The notes under the pieces: generated by a model
Seen by the model: the letters and a program-made list of their open reading frames with translations, nothing else
The model's database searches: none
Told to the model about the DNA's origin: nothing
NCBI GenBank assembly: GCA_937920555.1
Contig: CAKZTM010000022.1
Coordinates: forward strand, 1-51,318
DNA length: 51,318 nt
Reading direction: 5' to 3'
Source of the DNA: an uncultured Paracoccaceae bacterium
GTDB lineage: Bacteria; Pseudomonadota; Alphaproteobacteria; Rhodobacterales; Rhodobacteraceae
Translations under genes and position numbers: made by a program
Part shown: piece by piece, positions 1-9,677 of the stretch
How positions within the stretch are numbered: the stretch's first letter is position 1
How the letters are laid out: every line of letters starts with the position of its first letter

Positions 1-713
1 CCGATCTCGAAAATGGCCACCCCGTCCTTGGTCAGATGCGCTGCAAGTTGGTCCGAAATCGTGCGATACGCCCCCAGACCGTCCCCCCCAGGCGTGAGCG
101 CCATACGCGGCTCCCACTGGGCGACATCGGGCTCTAGAGCCGCCAATTCGGCTTCGGTGATATATGGGGGATTGCACAAGATAAGGTCAAAACGCCCCTT
201 AACATTATCAAACCAATTAGATTGAACGAAAGACGCACGGTTCGCAACGGTTAGTGCGCCTGCATTTTCATGTGCAACGGTCAAGGCCTCTGGTGACCAA
301 TCGATACCTACACCAAGGGCCTCTGGTCGCTCCGACAAATAGGTCAGCAACAGACATCCCGTCCCTGTTCCAAGATCAAGCAGGCTACGCACCGATCCAA
401 ACGATAGAGCCGTCTCGATGAGCAACTCGCTGTCTGGCCGCGGGTCCAAAGTTGCTTGGGTCACCTTAAACGGTCGCCCCCAAAATTCGCGCATCCCGAT
501 GATTTGCGCCACAGGTTGATGTGCGCATCTTTGCACGATCATGCTGCGAAAATTCCCGAGCTGCTCCTCTGAAAGGACGGCAGCAGTTTCAAGATACGCG
601 GAGTTTCCCGACAGCACATGGCGCAAAATTTTCCGCCCGTCCCCCAAACCGTCCTTGATGCCCGATTTGCTGAGCTTGGCTGCTGCCTCGGCCAAAGCGT
701 CAGCCGCGATCAT
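1..713 (-). CDS. prmC: Peptide chain release factor N5-glutamine methyltransferase, C-terminus cut by window edge
   Basis: PrmC (HemK) methylates the glutamine of the GGQ motif in release factors RF1 and RF2, using S-adenosylmethionine, in the cytosol. I translated this gene by hand on the minus strand. It starts at ATG 713 and overlaps the prfA stop codon in an ATGA junction, so the enzyme is translationally coupled to its substrate. The SAM-binding motif DLGTGTG lies near 370-390 and the family-defining NPPY tetrapeptide at 162-173. About 237 codons are present and the reading frame runs off the left edge, so the last part of the protein is missing here. NPPY plus the prfA neighbour make the call firm. 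Confidence 0.93.
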   Translation of the reverse strand, partial: MIAADALAEAAAKLSKSGIKDGLGDGRKILRHVLSGNSAYLETAAVLSEEQLGNFRSMIVQRCAHQPVAQIIGMREFWGRPFKVTQATLDPRPDSELLIETALSFGSVRSLLDLGTGTGCLLLTYLSERPEALGVGIDWSPEALTVAHENAGALTVANRASFVQSNWFDNVKGRFDLILCNPPYITEAELAALEPDVAQWEPRMALTPGGDGLGAYRTISDQLAAHLTKDGVAIFEI

Positions 714-1765
714 AAGTTCAGATCGGCCAACTTGGTCGCCTGATCTTCCGCTGAGATCGCATCGATTATCTCATCCAAATCCCCAGCCAAAACCTGATCT
801 AACTTGTAAAGGGTCAGGTTAATTCTGTGGTCTGTCACGCGCCCCTGAGGATAATTGTAGGTTCTGATGCGCTCTGATCTGTCGCCTGAGCCAACCTGCC
901 CGCGCCGATTTTCGGCCATTTCCTCGTTGCGCTTCGTTTCTTCCAGATCAAACAGCCGGGCACGCAGAACCTGCATGGCCAGCTCTCGGTTTCGGTGCTG
1001 AGATTTCTCTGAAGAGGTGACCACGATACCGGACGGCAAATGTGTAATCCTGACAGCCGAGTCCGTGGTGTTGACATGCTGACCTCCCGCGCCCGATGCC
1101 CGCATAGTATCGATGCGAATATCTGTTGCGGGAATGTTAAGGTCGACCTCGTCCATCTCAGGCAAAACAGCCACGGTCGCCGCCGACGTGTGAATGCGCC
1201 CGCCCGCTTCCGTCGTCGGTACTCTTTGCACGCGGTGGACGCCACTCTCAAACTTCAAACGGGCAAAAACATTATTCCCCTTCACACTACAAATCACCTC
1301 GCGAAACCCACCAAGCTCGGTCGGAGATTCGTCAAGTATCTCAAACTTCCAACCAACATTCTCGCAATACTTATGATACATCCGACAAAGATCGGCCGCA
1401 AAAAGGGCGGCCTCATCTCCACCGGTTCCCGCTCTGATCTCTAGAACCGCAGGCTTGGTGTCCGACTTGTCTTTGGGCAGTAGGGACAGAAGCAATACCC
1501 GCTCCAACCCCGGCAGTTTCTGCCTCAAGTCGCGGATTTCTTCTTCCGCCACAGACGCCATTTCCGGGTCACTCGCCAACTCGGATGCATCCTCAATCTC
1601 ACTTAGCGTAGTTTGATATTCTTGGATTGTCTCAACAACCGGTTTCAGATCGGAGTATTCCTTGGCTGCCACAGCTAGCTCACCCGCACTCAGGCCCTCA
1701 GACATCTGAGCTTCAAGATACTGAAACCGCTCGATTATTTCGTTCAGCTTTTGAGCGGGGATCAC
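710..1765 (-). CDS. prfA: Peptide chain release factor 1
   Basis: RF1 recognises UAA and UAG stop codons and triggers peptide release in the ribosome. The 351-residue protein has the usual length. It carries the catalytic GGQ in [11 protein letters not shown] and the RF1-type PxT stop-codon reading tripeptide as PTT in [12 protein letters not shown], where RF2 would have SPF. The start is GTG 1765, one base after the DUF1499 stop. The beginning [14 protein letters not shown] matches the usual RF1 N-terminus, so a later start is unlikely. It sits between the DUF1499 gene and prmC in one run of closely spaced minus-strand genes with ispG upstream. Confidence 0.97.
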   Translation of the reverse strand: MIPAQKLNEIIERFQYLEAQMSEGLSAGELAVAAKEYSDLKPVVETIQEYQTTLSEIEDASELASDPEMASVAEEEIRDLRQKLPGLERVLLLSLLPKDKSDTKPAVLEIRAGTGGDEAALFAADLCRMYHKYCENVGWKFEILDESPTELGGFREVICSVKGNNVFARLKFESGVHRVQRVPTTEAGGRIHTSAATVAVLPEMDEVDLNIPATDIRIDTMRASGAGGQHVNTTDSAVRITHLPSGIVVTSSEKSQHRNRELAMQVLRARLFDLEETKRNEEMAENRRGQVGSGDRSERIRTYNYPQGRVTDHRINLTLYKLDQVLAGDLDEIIDAISAEDQATKLADLNL

Positions 1766-1766
1766 T

Positions 1767-2267
1767 TTAGTTACCCGTCGTCACTTCGAAGGTTTCAAGC
1801 GTTTTGACCCAACGCTCGACCCTTGCGCGGTTAACTCCAAGATCAGCGTAACCGTAGCGCGAACGGGAATACACGGCAATCGATGACGTGCCATCACCAA
1901 GATCTATAAACTTGACCGAGATATAATCGGGCAGCTTTAGTTTTTCCGTCCTTTGAACGTAAGTCATCATAAGCTCAGGCGGCAGACCCGCTATAGGTAC
2001 AGTCGCGCGTTGCTGAAGTGCAAATTCATGAAATGCCTCCGCCAACACAAAGACGTTCTCAGAATAAACTGGCGCAATGGCATCAATGCGCTCCTGGGTC
2101 GATCCCGATGGGGCCATGCGAAATGAATTGGGGGTTTCGGAAGTTGTCGCGATGAGCGGATCTTGATGCCAGACATCGGGATCATGCGGAGCCGTCGCAA
2201 TCAGAAACGAAATAAGATAGCCAAGCAAAACCAAGCCAACCACAAAGACCGCGATGATCATCTTCAT
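1767..2267 (-). CDS. DUF1499 family membrane-anchored protein
   Basis: A 166-residue protein of unknown function. Residues about 4-24 ([20 protein letters not shown]) form one hydrophobic segment, either an uncleaved signal anchor or a membrane helix, so the rest is probably periplasmic. The C-terminal part has [20 protein letters not shown], which I recognise as the conserved stretch of DUF1499 proteins. It starts 3 bases after ispG and ends 1 base before prfA, so it is almost certainly co-transcribed with both. The context gives no clear role. The family assignment is by eye. Confidence 0.8.
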   Translation of the reverse strand: MKMIIAVFVVGLVLLGYLISFLIATAPHDPDVWHQDPLIATTSETPNSFRMAPSGSTQERIDAIAPVYSENVFVLAEAFHEFALQQRATVPIAGLPPELMMTYVQRTEKLKLPDYISVKFIDLGDGTSSIAVYSRSRYGYADLGVNRARVERWVKTLETFEVTTGN

Positions 2268-2270
2268 GGG

Positions 2271-3407
2271 TTACTCCACCTGCTCTAGGTCTTGACTGGT
2301 AGCGAGCTTATCAAGCTCAACCGCCTTTTTTTCGACCAACTCAACAATGTGATCGACCATACCCTGATTAGAACTTTTATGATCCTGTTTACCGGCAAGA
2401 TACACCATTCCGTGCCCGGCACCTCCGCCGGTAAACCCGACATCCGTCATCAGGGCTTCGCCGGGCCCGTTCACAACACAGCCAATAATTGACAGGCTCA
2501 TGGGGGTTCGGATGTGCTCCAGCCTCTTTTCCAGTTCAGCAACTGTGCTTATCACGTCAAAACCTTGTCGTGCGCATGATGGGCAAGAGATGATATTCAC
2601 CCCGCGGTGGCGCAAACCCAAACTCTTGAGTATCTCAAACCCAACTTTGACTTCCTCGACCGGATCGGCCGAAAGACTAACCCGAATGGTGTCGCCGATC
2701 CCCGCCCATAGCAGGTTCCCCAAGCCGATGGATGACTTGATCGTCCCCGATGTCAGCCCGCCGGCTTCGGTAATCCCGAGATGAATGGGCGCATCCGTGG
2801 CTTCCGCAATGCCCTGATAGGCTGCAGCCGCAAGAAAAACATCTGACGCCTTGACGCTAATTTTGAATTCGAAAAAGTCGTGATCTTCCAGTATCTTAAT
2901 ATGCTCCAAGCCACTCTCGACCATCGCTTCGGGGCAGGGCTCACGGTATTTTTCCAAAAGATGCTTTTCCAGCGATCCGGCATTGACACCTATACGGATA
3001 GAGCAACCGTGGTCTTTTGCGGCGTTCACGACATCGCGGACGCGCCGCGCATTACCGATATTTCCCGGATTAATCCGAAGACATGCAGCCCCCGCCTTCG
3101 CAGCCTCGATCGCGCGTTGATAGTGAAAGTGAATATCCGCAATGATCGGCACATCCGAGCGTTTGACGATCTCGGCAAGGGCTTGCGTGCTGTCCGTGTC
3201 TGGGCAGGACACGCGCACCATGTCCGCGCCCGCATCCGAGCATGATTTAATTTGCGCAACCGTTGCATTGACGTCCGGTGTCAGGGTGTTTGTCATCGTT
3301 TGAACGGAAATCGGAGCATCCCCCCCAACCGCAACAGAACCCACATGTATTTGGCGGCTTTCGCGCCTATGAATTGTCCGCCAAGGTCTGATGGCATTTT
3401 GCGACAT
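2271..3407 (-). CDS. ispG: 4-hydroxy-3-methylbut-2-en-1-yl diphosphate synthase (flavodoxin type)
   Basis: IspG (GcpE) converts MEcPP to HMBPP, the next-to-last step of the MEP isoprenoid pathway, using a [4Fe-4S] cluster. The 378-residue protein is close to the usual bacterial length. The cluster-binding region is visible as [12 protein letters not shown] followed by [12 protein letters not shown], which supplies three cysteines and the glutamate ligand. The N-terminal TIM-barrel part includes SVQTMTNT and RINPGNIG. The start is ATG 3407, about 70 bases after the RodZ-like gene. The same pathway is represented again by ispDF at 24016-25158 in this window. Confidence 0.97.
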   Translation of the reverse strand: MSQNAIRPWRTIHRRESRQIHVGSVAVGGDAPISVQTMTNTLTPDVNATVAQIKSCSDAGADMVRVSCPDTDSTQALAEIVKRSDVPIIADIHFHYQRAIEAAKAGAACLRINPGNIGNARRVRDVVNAAKDHGCSIRIGVNAGSLEKHLLEKYREPCPEAMVESGLEHIKILEDHDFFEFKISVKASDVFLAAAAYQGIAEATDAPIHLGITEAGGLTSGTIKSSIGLGNLLWAGIGDTIRVSLSADPVEEVKVGFEILKSLGLRHRGVNIISCPSCARQGFDVISTVAELEKRLEHIRTPMSLSIIGCVVNGPGEALMTDVGFTGGGAGHGMVYLAGKQDHKSSNQGMVDHIVELVEKKAVELDKLATSQDLEQVE

Positions 3408-3478
3408 GAGGTAACACCTAGCTCTTCGGACTGCGATTTAAATCTTGGGAATAGTGAGAGACCGGTAGCGCCAAAATT

Positions 3479-4666
3479 CTATTGGCTTTCGGCAGTGCTT
3501 ACCGTCGATTCCGCTTCTGGCGCAAGAGTAAGGTTCGTCGCAGTTGCGAAATTCTCCCGGATTTCAATGTCAGATAAAGCCACTTGCTTTGCGACTGACG
3601 TCCCAGATCCAACTGGGCCGTAAGGCACATCATCTACCAAAACAAATACCGAACCGGAGTTTCCTGCGCGCAACAAGGGACGTTTTGCATCTTCCGGCAA
3701 CGTATAATATTCGCCCTTCTCTAGGATTTTCTCGAAAAGAACTGTCCCATCGTCGTAATGCACCCGCACCCAAGCGGCACGGGTCGCATAAAGCTGAATC
3801 TCCGGAGCGGAAGCTTCAATCGTCACAACCGGCTCCGTGGGCATAGCGGCAACAACAGATTGCGATGCTTCTGAGACGGTCTCAATAATAGTTGGTATGC
3901 CTTTTGGCTTCAAAACACCCACCGTGTCTGGGTCAATTGAGGCAATAGGTCCATCACGTGGTTGCAATTTTGGAACGGCCAATTCTTGGGGGCGATACAG
4001 ACGGCCCAAAACGCCGTCGCCAAGCTCAGAAGACTGAATTGTGCTGTTCACAATCGATCCGCCCGCTACGTCCAGCGCCTCTTCAGAAACATCTGCCAAG
4101 TTATCTACCGAGGCCGTAGTCGAAGGTGTCTGGTCAATGGGGGCAAACTCGACCCGCTGAATATCATTCACGAGCATCCAACCACCAAAACCCAAACCGC
4201 CGATTAATGCCGTCAGGACAAAAGCAGACGCTATTCCGGACGGCGAAATAACATTGAGAATGCTCTCGCTTTGCCCTGTTACGTAACTGGGGAACCGCGG
4301 ACTAACCTCCGCTCCTTTAAGGGCAACCGGCGCTGACTTCTTTTCACTTTTCGCAGGCGACATGCCGGCATTAACGCCTAAAAAGCCGCTCTCCGCACAA
4401 AAGCGCTTAAACATTTCATCCGGGTCGAGCTTTAGATACCGACCGTATGAACGGACATAACCCGCGATGAAACCTTGATTGGGGAAAACACTCGGGTCGC
4501 AATTTTCTATAGCGGCAATATATGCCGCCTTGATCCGCAGATCCCTTTGAACGTCAAGCAAAGACTTTCCAAGCGTCGCGCGCTCGCCGCGAAGCTCATC
4601 GCCTAAGCTTAAGGCAAAATCGTCGAAACCTTTCAGCTTACCGAGGTTTTCTCGCGCTTCGCTCAT
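3479..4666 (-). CDS. RodZ-like helix-turn-helix membrane protein (HTH_25 + DUF4115)
   Basis: A 395-residue protein with the layout of RodZ, the bitopic cell-shape protein that links MreB to the wall machinery. Residues about 18-90 form a cytoplasmic HTH of the HTH_25 type (GDELRGERATLGKSLLDVQ, then GFIAGYVRSYGRYLKLD). One membrane helix lies at about 145-166. A periplasmic DUF4115-like domain lies at about 285-365 (IQLYATRAAWVRVHY, GEYYTLP, GNSGSVFVLVDD). The start is ATG 4666. In alphaproteobacteria this protein commonly sits just upstream of ispG, as here. The low-complexity linker at 170-285 is typical. The name RodZ is a domain-level inference, because MreB binding cannot be seen. Confidence 0.8.
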   Translation of the reverse strand: MSEARENLGKLKGFDDFALSLGDELRGERATLGKSLLDVQRDLRIKAAYIAAIENCDPSVFPNQGFIAGYVRSYGRYLKLDPDEMFKRFCAESGFLGVNAGMSPAKSEKKSAPVALKGAEVSPRFPSYVTGQSESILNVISPSGIASAFVLTALIGGLGFGGWMLVNDIQRVEFAPIDQTPSTTASVDNLADVSEEALDVAGGSIVNSTIQSSELGDGVLGRLYRPQELAVPKLQPRDGPIASIDPDTVGVLKPKGIPTIIETVSEASQSVVAAMPTEPVVTIEASAPEIQLYATRAAWVRVHYDDGTVLFEKILEKGEYYTLPEDAKRPLLRAGNSGSVFVLVDDVPYGPVGSGTSVAKQVALSDIEIRENFATATNLTLAPEAESTVSTAESQ

Positions 4667-4906
4667 TACCCGTTTCTAAGCCCACATAGTTGTTGCGCAT
4701 CCCGTTGCGCAGGATTCTCGCCACTAACCCTTAAGTGGTCTTATCAGCCAGAATATGGCCATGTTCAAGAAAAACAAAGATATTTCGCCTTATTTGGGAT
4801 TTTCTGCCACAAAGATTGGACCCCATAATGCCAAATACTATTGCGACCGAACCTAAATGAGAATCAACGTCCTTCATAAGAAGACTATTTCCGCTCTTTT
4901 GCTCAG
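4667..4906. other. Intergenic region with an 8-bp direct repeat
   Basis: These 240 bases separate the MarR gene from the RodZ-like gene and show no convincing gene. GTTGCGCA occurs twice, at 4692-4699 and 4704-4711, 12 bases apart start to start and 26-45 bases ahead of the RodZ-like start codon. That position fits an operator or leader element. CCACT and AGTGG arms at 4721-4738 could form a weak hairpin, but no T-run follows on either strand. Confidence 0.35.
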
Positions 4907-5416
4907 CTAGTAAATATAACGGATCTGGTCGGTCCAATAACGTTCCATCCGGTGTAAGGCCGCGTTGATATCTTCCAGTTTATTGTCCCCGAGTATCTGT
5001 CGGTCCGATATTCCACCTGCATGACGCTCGAAAAGATCGCTGACAACCTCGCAAATCCGTCTGCCATTGTCGGTCAACTTGACGCGAACGGCGCGACGGT
5101 CAACCTCACATTTCTGATGGTGCATATAGCCTGCCTCAACCAATTTCTTCAAATTATATGAAACATTGGACCCTTGGTAATACCCGCGCGATTTAAGCTC
5201 GCCAGCGGTGACCTCATTCTCACCAATATTAAATAGCAATAGAGCTTGCACTGAATTGATATCCAGAAAGCCTAGCCTTTCGAACTCGTCCTTGATGACG
5301 TCGAGAAGAAGTCGATGCAAACGCTCAACCATCGAAAGCGTATTAAGATAACTCGTCAAAAAAGCATCCGGCCCGGCTTGTTGGTCTTTTGCGACGAGAG
5401 ATGAATGAATGCTCAT
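4907..5416 (-). CDS. MarR family winged-helix regulator, LdtR-like
   Basis: A 169-residue MarR-type transcription factor. The winged-helix core spans about residues 50-120, with recognition helix region GYYQGSNVSYNLKKLVEAGY and wing DRRAVRVKLTDNGRR. The stretches VERLHRLLLDVIKDEFERLG and INSVQALLLFNIG closely resemble, from memory, LdtR of the Rhizobiales, which controls an L,D-transpeptidase and stress tolerance. Start ATG 5416 has a GGAG 10 bases upstream. No L,D-transpeptidase gene is visible, so any target lies elsewhere. The upstream DNA is AT-rich with TGATT-type repeats (5457-5493) that could be an autoregulatory site, though this is not established. MarR fold: sure. LdtR orthology: moderate. 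Confidence 0.85.
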   Translation of the reverse strand: MSIHSSLVAKDQQAGPDAFLTSYLNTLSMVERLHRLLLDVIKDEFERLGFLDINSVQALLLFNIGENEVTAGELKSRGYYQGSNVSYNLKKLVEAGYMHHQKCEVDRRAVRVKLTDNGRRICEVVSDLFERHAGGISDRQILGDNKLEDINAALHRMERYWTDQIRYIY

Positions 5417-5958
5417 GAAGCACAGCTCCGTTTTCTGATTACTTCAGCTACTCTACCGCATCACTAATCAAGAAAATGTTAAATCAATCAGTAAATTACG
5501 GTAAATTCGTCGCTTTGACGGCCTCACCGAACCCAGTTGAGATATTGTGAACTGGCGATTGGCAAAACTGTTTCGGGTTTTCCAAAAAGTCTGTTGCTGT
5601 CACCGCGTCGCTGATCGAGATCTGCAAACTCCACAGTATAGCGTCACGTGGCTACCTGTCTGATGTCTTGACTGATATTGCTGGCCGACACAAACAAGCG
5701 GACGTCAAAAAGTTGCTGCCCTGAAAATACGCAAAGCCCGTTTGACCAGCGCACCGCTTACAGATGCCTTATTATCCGAAGCGCAAACCCACAAGAAACA
5801 GGCTGCTGATGCCCATCGACTTCGAAAATAGGCAGCGAAATGTGAACCAAGAAGATGTCGAGAAAACTTGGGGTTATTCAGCCTTCATCCCCAAAGATAC
5901 TGCGGCAAAAGTAGAAAAAATCACTCACGTCAAAGGCGTGAAGCAACTCCAACCAATA
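5417..5958. other. Gene-poor junction between MarR gene and flagellar cluster
   Basis: These 542 bases hold the MarR promoter region (AT-rich, about 5440-5510), the decayed IS66 fragment annotated separately, and about 230 bases up to the flgI stop. A plus-strand reading frame at 5764-6012 (82 codons) lacks a ribosome binding site, runs into flgI on the opposite strand and resembles nothing I know, so I do not call it a gene. The region reads as a scar of insertion and decay. Confidence 0.55.
5551..5724 (+). pseudogene. IS66-family transposase (TnpC), C-terminal remnant
   Basis: Read in one plus-strand frame, 5599-5724 encodes VTASLIEICKLHSIASRGYL followed by SDVLTDIAGRHKQ and KKLLP, then a stop. 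This matches the C-terminal tail of IS66 TnpC proteins (roughly LIET.KLNGVDP.AWLADVL..I.......LLP). There is no start codon, an in-frame stop lies just upstream at 5548-5550, and the transposase core is absent, so only the gene's 3' tail survives. No inverted repeats were found. It marks an old insertion at the edge of the flagellar cluster. The identification rests on memory of the family tail. Confidence 0.62.
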
Positions 5959-7143
5959 TCATTGAACAACAAATTCAGCATGGAGCGCACCAGCCGCTTT
6001 AATTGCCTTTAGGATATCAATGGTATCTCTTGCGCCAACACCGAGCGCATTTAGCCCTTTGATTACATCTTCCAACGCAACCGCTTCTTCTATCAAAGCC
6101 ATTCCCGCTGCATTGTTTTCTTCAACGATACCAGCATCAGTCCGCGGAACTATGATCGTATCCAAATCCGGGAAAAACGGATTTGCGCTGATAACGGCAG
6201 GCTCCTCTTGGACACTCAGTGTCAGGTTGCCTTGCGCCACTGCAACTCTCGATATTCGAACATCCGCACCAAGAACTATTGTTCCAGATCTATGGTCGAC
6301 GACAACGCGAGCCTTCTGGGCTGGAGACACCTCGATGTTTTCTAGCTCTGACAGCAAATGCGCGACAGACGGAAATGGGCTTTGCCCCGCATCGAGTTGA
6401 ACGGTCCCGCTATCGGTCATAGTCGCCAATTGGGTGCCAAAATGTTGGTTAATCGCTTTTTCTATGCGAACCGCGGTTGTGAAATCCGGCTCTCTTAGGG
6501 CCAGGTTCAACAAAGCATTTTGATCAAGAGAAAACTCTATTTCTCTCTCAATCCGCGCGCCAGATGGAATGCCACCGGAAGTCGGAACGCCCTGTGTTGT
6601 CGTTTCCGCGTCACCTTCCGCAACCACGCCCCCTGCGATTATCGAGCCTTGCGCGACCGCGTAAATTTGGCCGTCCGCGGCATTTAGCGGTGTCATGATG
6701 AGTGTACCGCCGAGTAGACTTTTCGAATCACCAATCGCAGAAACCGTGACGTCGATCTGACTGCCATTTCTGGCAAAGGGTGGTAAAACCGCTGTTACCA
6801 AGACCGCCGCCACATTTTTGGGCCTAAACTGCTCGCCGGTCACATTAATTCCCAAGCGCTCCAAAATATTGACCATTGCCTCTTCGGTAAACGGAGAATT
6901 GCGCAAACCATCTCCTGTCCCATTTAAGCCCACAACAAGACCGTACCCAACCAGGTCATTACCGCGAACCCCCGCGATATTGACCAGATCTTTTATCCTT
7001 GCTTGAACCGCATGGACAGGAACTGCGTCAAATACCATCAGAAACAGCAACACGGCACCCAATAACCGAGACAAGATACTCGCCTCCAATTTCTCGTGAA
7101 AATGCGCTCTAAATGTCCGGTTGCTCTTCTTCACTCTGATCAC
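5959..7143 (-). CDS. flgI: Flagellar P-ring protein
   Basis: FlgI forms the P ring around the flagellar rod in the peptidoglycan layer. The 394-residue protein has a signal peptide at about 25-46 (hydrophobic LLGAVLLFLMVF, cleavage near VHA|VQA). The classic mature N-terminus follows: RIKDLVNIAGVRGNDLVGYG and LVVGLNGTGDG. The C-terminus has the IDILKAIKAAGALHAEFVVQ ending usual for FlgI. The start is GTG 7143, overlapping the flgL stop by four bases (GTGA), so translation is coupled. The extra 24 residues before the hydrophobic core are longer than usual, and a start further in is possible. It is the last flagellar gene on this side. Confidence 0.96.
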   Translation of the reverse strand: MIRVKKSNRTFRAHFHEKLEASILSRLLGAVLLFLMVFDAVPVHAVQARIKDLVNIAGVRGNDLVGYGLVVGLNGTGDGLRNSPFTEEAMVNILERLGINVTGEQFRPKNVAAVLVTAVLPPFARNGSQIDVTVSAIGDSKSLLGGTLIMTPLNAADGQIYAVAQGSIIAGGVVAEGDAETTTQGVPTSGGIPSGARIEREIEFSLDQNALLNLALREPDFTTAVRIEKAINQHFGTQLATMTDSGTVQLDAGQSPFPSVAHLLSELENIEVSPAQKARVVVDHRSGTIVLGADVRISRVAVAQGNLTLSVQEEPAVISANPFFPDLDTIIVPRTDAGIVEENNAAGMALIEEAVALEDVIKGLNALGVGARDTIDILKAIKAAGALHAEFVVQ

Positions 7144-8150
7144 CGTAAGAAGTTAGACAAAGACAATGAGGACATGCGGACAATCACCTGATATGACATT
7201 TCCAGTTGTGTCTGAAGCTCCTCAAATTTGGTCGCCTCTTCAAAAGCATCAACCGCTGTGATCTCATTTCTCGCTATTTGCAAAGACGCCTCTTTTGCAA
7301 CAACACGGACCTGCGCGTTCTCTACGAACTCCTCCCGTTGTCCTATCGTTTGCCGAAGCTGAATGATCTTCTCATTGGTTTGAAGTCCCTGGTTGCTTGC
7401 TGCCGATAGTAAGACTTCTTGATCCTGCCAGGACGCTACAGCGCCATTCGCGACAGCGGCGGTTATCGAAAGGTTTCTGATAACCTCCTTTATTGCCGGA
7501 TCATCGGCACGAATATCAAAGGCAACAAACTCGCCTGAATCGACCTCGACGCTGGCCGCATTGGAAACCGAACCAAGATAGGCCGAATTGGCGAAGCCTC
7601 CGGTGGGGTCGTTGAAGTAGAAATCGACAGCCGCTAAACCAGACGTCGCATCGGCGGCGCCACCCAAAATGGCTTCGATATCGGAAATAATTTGCTGCGA
7701 CCCAACAATGGCAGAACCTCCAATATCCGCACCCGAGAATAGAGATTTACCCGCGACACTTTGGTTCAATGCGCTGACCACGGAATGCAAGGCGGCATCC
7801 GCGTTTCTGGCCTGTGTCAATGCCGCCTTTGGCGACTGCTCATTGAGTGCTGCTAAAACACCAAGCGAAAGCTGCGAGACATGACCTTGTATCCCTTCTA
7901 AAGCGTCTTGAACCGCTGCAAGCTCAGTTTGCCCGCGAGCTTGAGCTTGCTTGAAAAGACCTAGCGCTCCCAACTCACGATCCAATCCGTAGACCTGCCC
8001 CGTTTGGCCCGCTCTCGCCACGTCGCCCGCAATCTTCTGCCCGGACGCAAGCCTATCACCGGACAGAAAAACCTGCTGGCGCAGTGATGAGACCTGACGC
8101 TTTGCTGCTGAATGTGTTGACAAATTTCCGATGCCGGTATCGTGTACCAT
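7140..8150 (-). CDS. flgL: Flagellar hook-associated protein 3 (hook-filament junction)
   Basis: FlgL is the flagellin-like protein joining hook to filament. The 336-residue protein has a flagellin-type N-terminal coiled coil (about residues 15-100, including SLRQQVFLSGDRLASGQKIA) and a C-terminal coiled coil (about 255-336, ending MSYQVIVRMSSLSLSNFLR). A short variable centre lies between them. The start ATG 8150 directly abuts the flgK stop with no gap, and the end overlaps flgI. The order flgE-flgK-flgL-flgI supports FlgL over flagellin. Export is by the flagellar type III apparatus, so no signal peptide is expected or seen. Confidence 0.9.
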   Translation of the reverse strand: MVHDTGIGNLSTHSAAKRQVSSLRQQVFLSGDRLASGQKIAGDVARAGQTGQVYGLDRELGALGLFKQAQARGQTELAAVQDALEGIQGHVSQLSLGVLAALNEQSPKAALTQARNADAALHSVVSALNQSVAGKSLFSGADIGGSAIVGSQQIISDIEAILGGAADATSGLAAVDFYFNDPTGGFANSAYLGSVSNAASVEVDSGEFVAFDIRADDPAIKEVIRNLSITAAVANGAVASWQDQEVLLSAASNQGLQTNEKIIQLRQTIGQREEFVENAQVRVVAKEASLQIARNEITAVDAFEEATKFEELQTQLEMSYQVIVRMSSLSLSNFLR

Positions 8151-9611
8151 TTAAATCTCCAATAACCTGTTAAGTAGTTCATCTAGAACCGACATTACTC
8201 GTGCATTGGCTGCATAAGAGGCTTCGACCTCCATCAGGTTTTGCAACTCAGCATCAGTATCCACTGACGTTACCGCCCGTTCCGCCTCATAAAGCTCACT
8301 GAACTTTGCCCCATCATAACTGTTTTGATCCTCCCAACGAGAGCCCTCAGTTGCAGCGATTGCCGCGATCTCAGAGGCAAATCCGGCCGCACTCATACTG
8401 GCCGTAACTCCCATGCCGGCTGTCGGGGCGGCCAAAGATTGCGATGCTGTCGACAAATTTCGCAATATCGCATTTTGCCCCGTATCTCCTTGGACAACGG
8501 CATTCAGACCATCCCTCAACTTCCAGCTCTGCCCGCCCGACTGAGGATCAACCAAGGCGTTTAGCGAAATCCGCCCCGCGAGCCCTAATTGATTGGCCGA
8601 TACGTACTGTCCTCCAGCATCTGTAAAAAAACCGGGATCAGCCGGCGCAAGTGTCGGATCAACCAAAGGGTTCTGAAAACGAGAAATCAAATCGCCCGCA
8701 AGGGCATCTATCTTGTCGTTAAACTCGGGCAAACTACTGTCACGCGCCTCGAATAACGCACTAAGTTCACCGCCATCATAAAACTGATTGCCCGAATTAA
8801 CGTCCGCGACGGACCCATCCACAATCAAGCCCGACAAGGCGCCCCCAGCAAAGGTCATTCCATGCGCAATGGCGGGGACTTTGGTAAAGTCGAACTTAAC
8901 GACCCGATCATCCAGCAAAGTACCGCCGTTTGGTGTAAATAATGCAACCCGTTCAAAGTCTCGCGCGACCACCTTAACAGGAATAATAGAATTGACTTTG
9001 TCGATCAGAACGCCTTGTTGGTCCTTGAGTGCTGCGACCGACCCACCACTTGCAATTCTCTCGCGGATTTCTAAGTTTAGATCAGCGATTTCGCCAAGTG
9101 CGCCATTTAGTGTATCAACACTGTTCGCGATCTTGGTGTCCATTTCCAACCTGAGGGAATTAACGTCCGAAGATATCGTGTTTAGGTTCTGGGCCAATCT
9201 CGAAGCTTGATCGAGCGCACCGTCCAATAGCGATTGATTGCTCGGGTCGTTCGCCGCACCAAGCAATGCATTATCGAGATCTGCAAATTGAACCGCCAAC
9301 GACCCCCGCTCCGCTGGATCACCCAAGGAGGCCGCAAGCCGAGAGAAAACATCGGAGGTGACCGTTGAGGAACTGACATCAGCCTCTGCTTTTCGCCGCG
9401 ACGCACTCACCACAAGGTTTTCTATTCTTGTGACGTCCGCCACCCGAACCCCGCCTCCATGGCCATTGAGGACATCTGAGCTAAGGTTGATCTCCCGGCG
9501 GGCATAGCCTTCCGTCATCGCGTTCGCAATGTTGTTAGAAACTAACTCCGCGCGCCGCGAACTCGCATTCAGACCCGAAAACGCATTATTAAATGCCGAT
9601 GTTAAACCCAT
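8151..9611 (-). CDS. flgK: Flagellar hook-associated protein 1
   Basis: FlgK is the first junction protein between hook and filament. The 486-residue protein begins MGLTSAFNNAFSGLNASSRR, then ELVSNNIANAMTEGYARREI, the rod/hook-family N-terminal motif in its FlgK form. It ends with the matching C-terminal helix (LMEVEASYAANARVMSVLDE). The middle region is variable. Start ATG 9611. It lies 66 bases after flgE and directly abuts flgL. There is no signal peptide, consistent with type III export. Confidence 0.95.
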   Translation of the reverse strand: MGLTSAFNNAFSGLNASSRRAELVSNNIANAMTEGYARREINLSSDVLNGHGGGVRVADVTRIENLVVSASRRKAEADVSSSTVTSDVFSRLAASLGDPAERGSLAVQFADLDNALLGAANDPSNQSLLDGALDQASRLAQNLNTISSDVNSLRLEMDTKIANSVDTLNGALGEIADLNLEIRERIASGGSVAALKDQQGVLIDKVNSIIPVKVVARDFERVALFTPNGGTLLDDRVVKFDFTKVPAIAHGMTFAGGALSGLIVDGSVADVNSGNQFYDGGELSALFEARDSSLPEFNDKIDALAGDLISRFQNPLVDPTLAPADPGFFTDAGGQYVSANQLGLAGRISLNALVDPQSGGQSWKLRDGLNAVVQGDTGQNAILRNLSTASQSLAAPTAGMGVTASMSAAGFASEIAAIAATEGSRWEDQNSYDGAKFSELYEAERAVTSVDTDAELQNLMEVEASYAANARVMSVLDELLNRLLEI

Positions 9612-9677
9612 TTTTGCTCACCAACTTGATTAGATAAAGTGCGGCGCGTCGACTAGGGCCGACGCACCAAGGTCACC

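Noticed and set aside
4731-4937. 68-codon minus-strand frame after the MarR gene
   Set aside because: It overlaps the end of the MarR gene in another frame, lacks a ribosome binding site and has no family features.
5764-6012. 82-codon plus-strand frame next to the IS66 remnant
   Set aside because: No ribosome binding site, no similarity I recognise, and it runs into flgI on the opposite strand.
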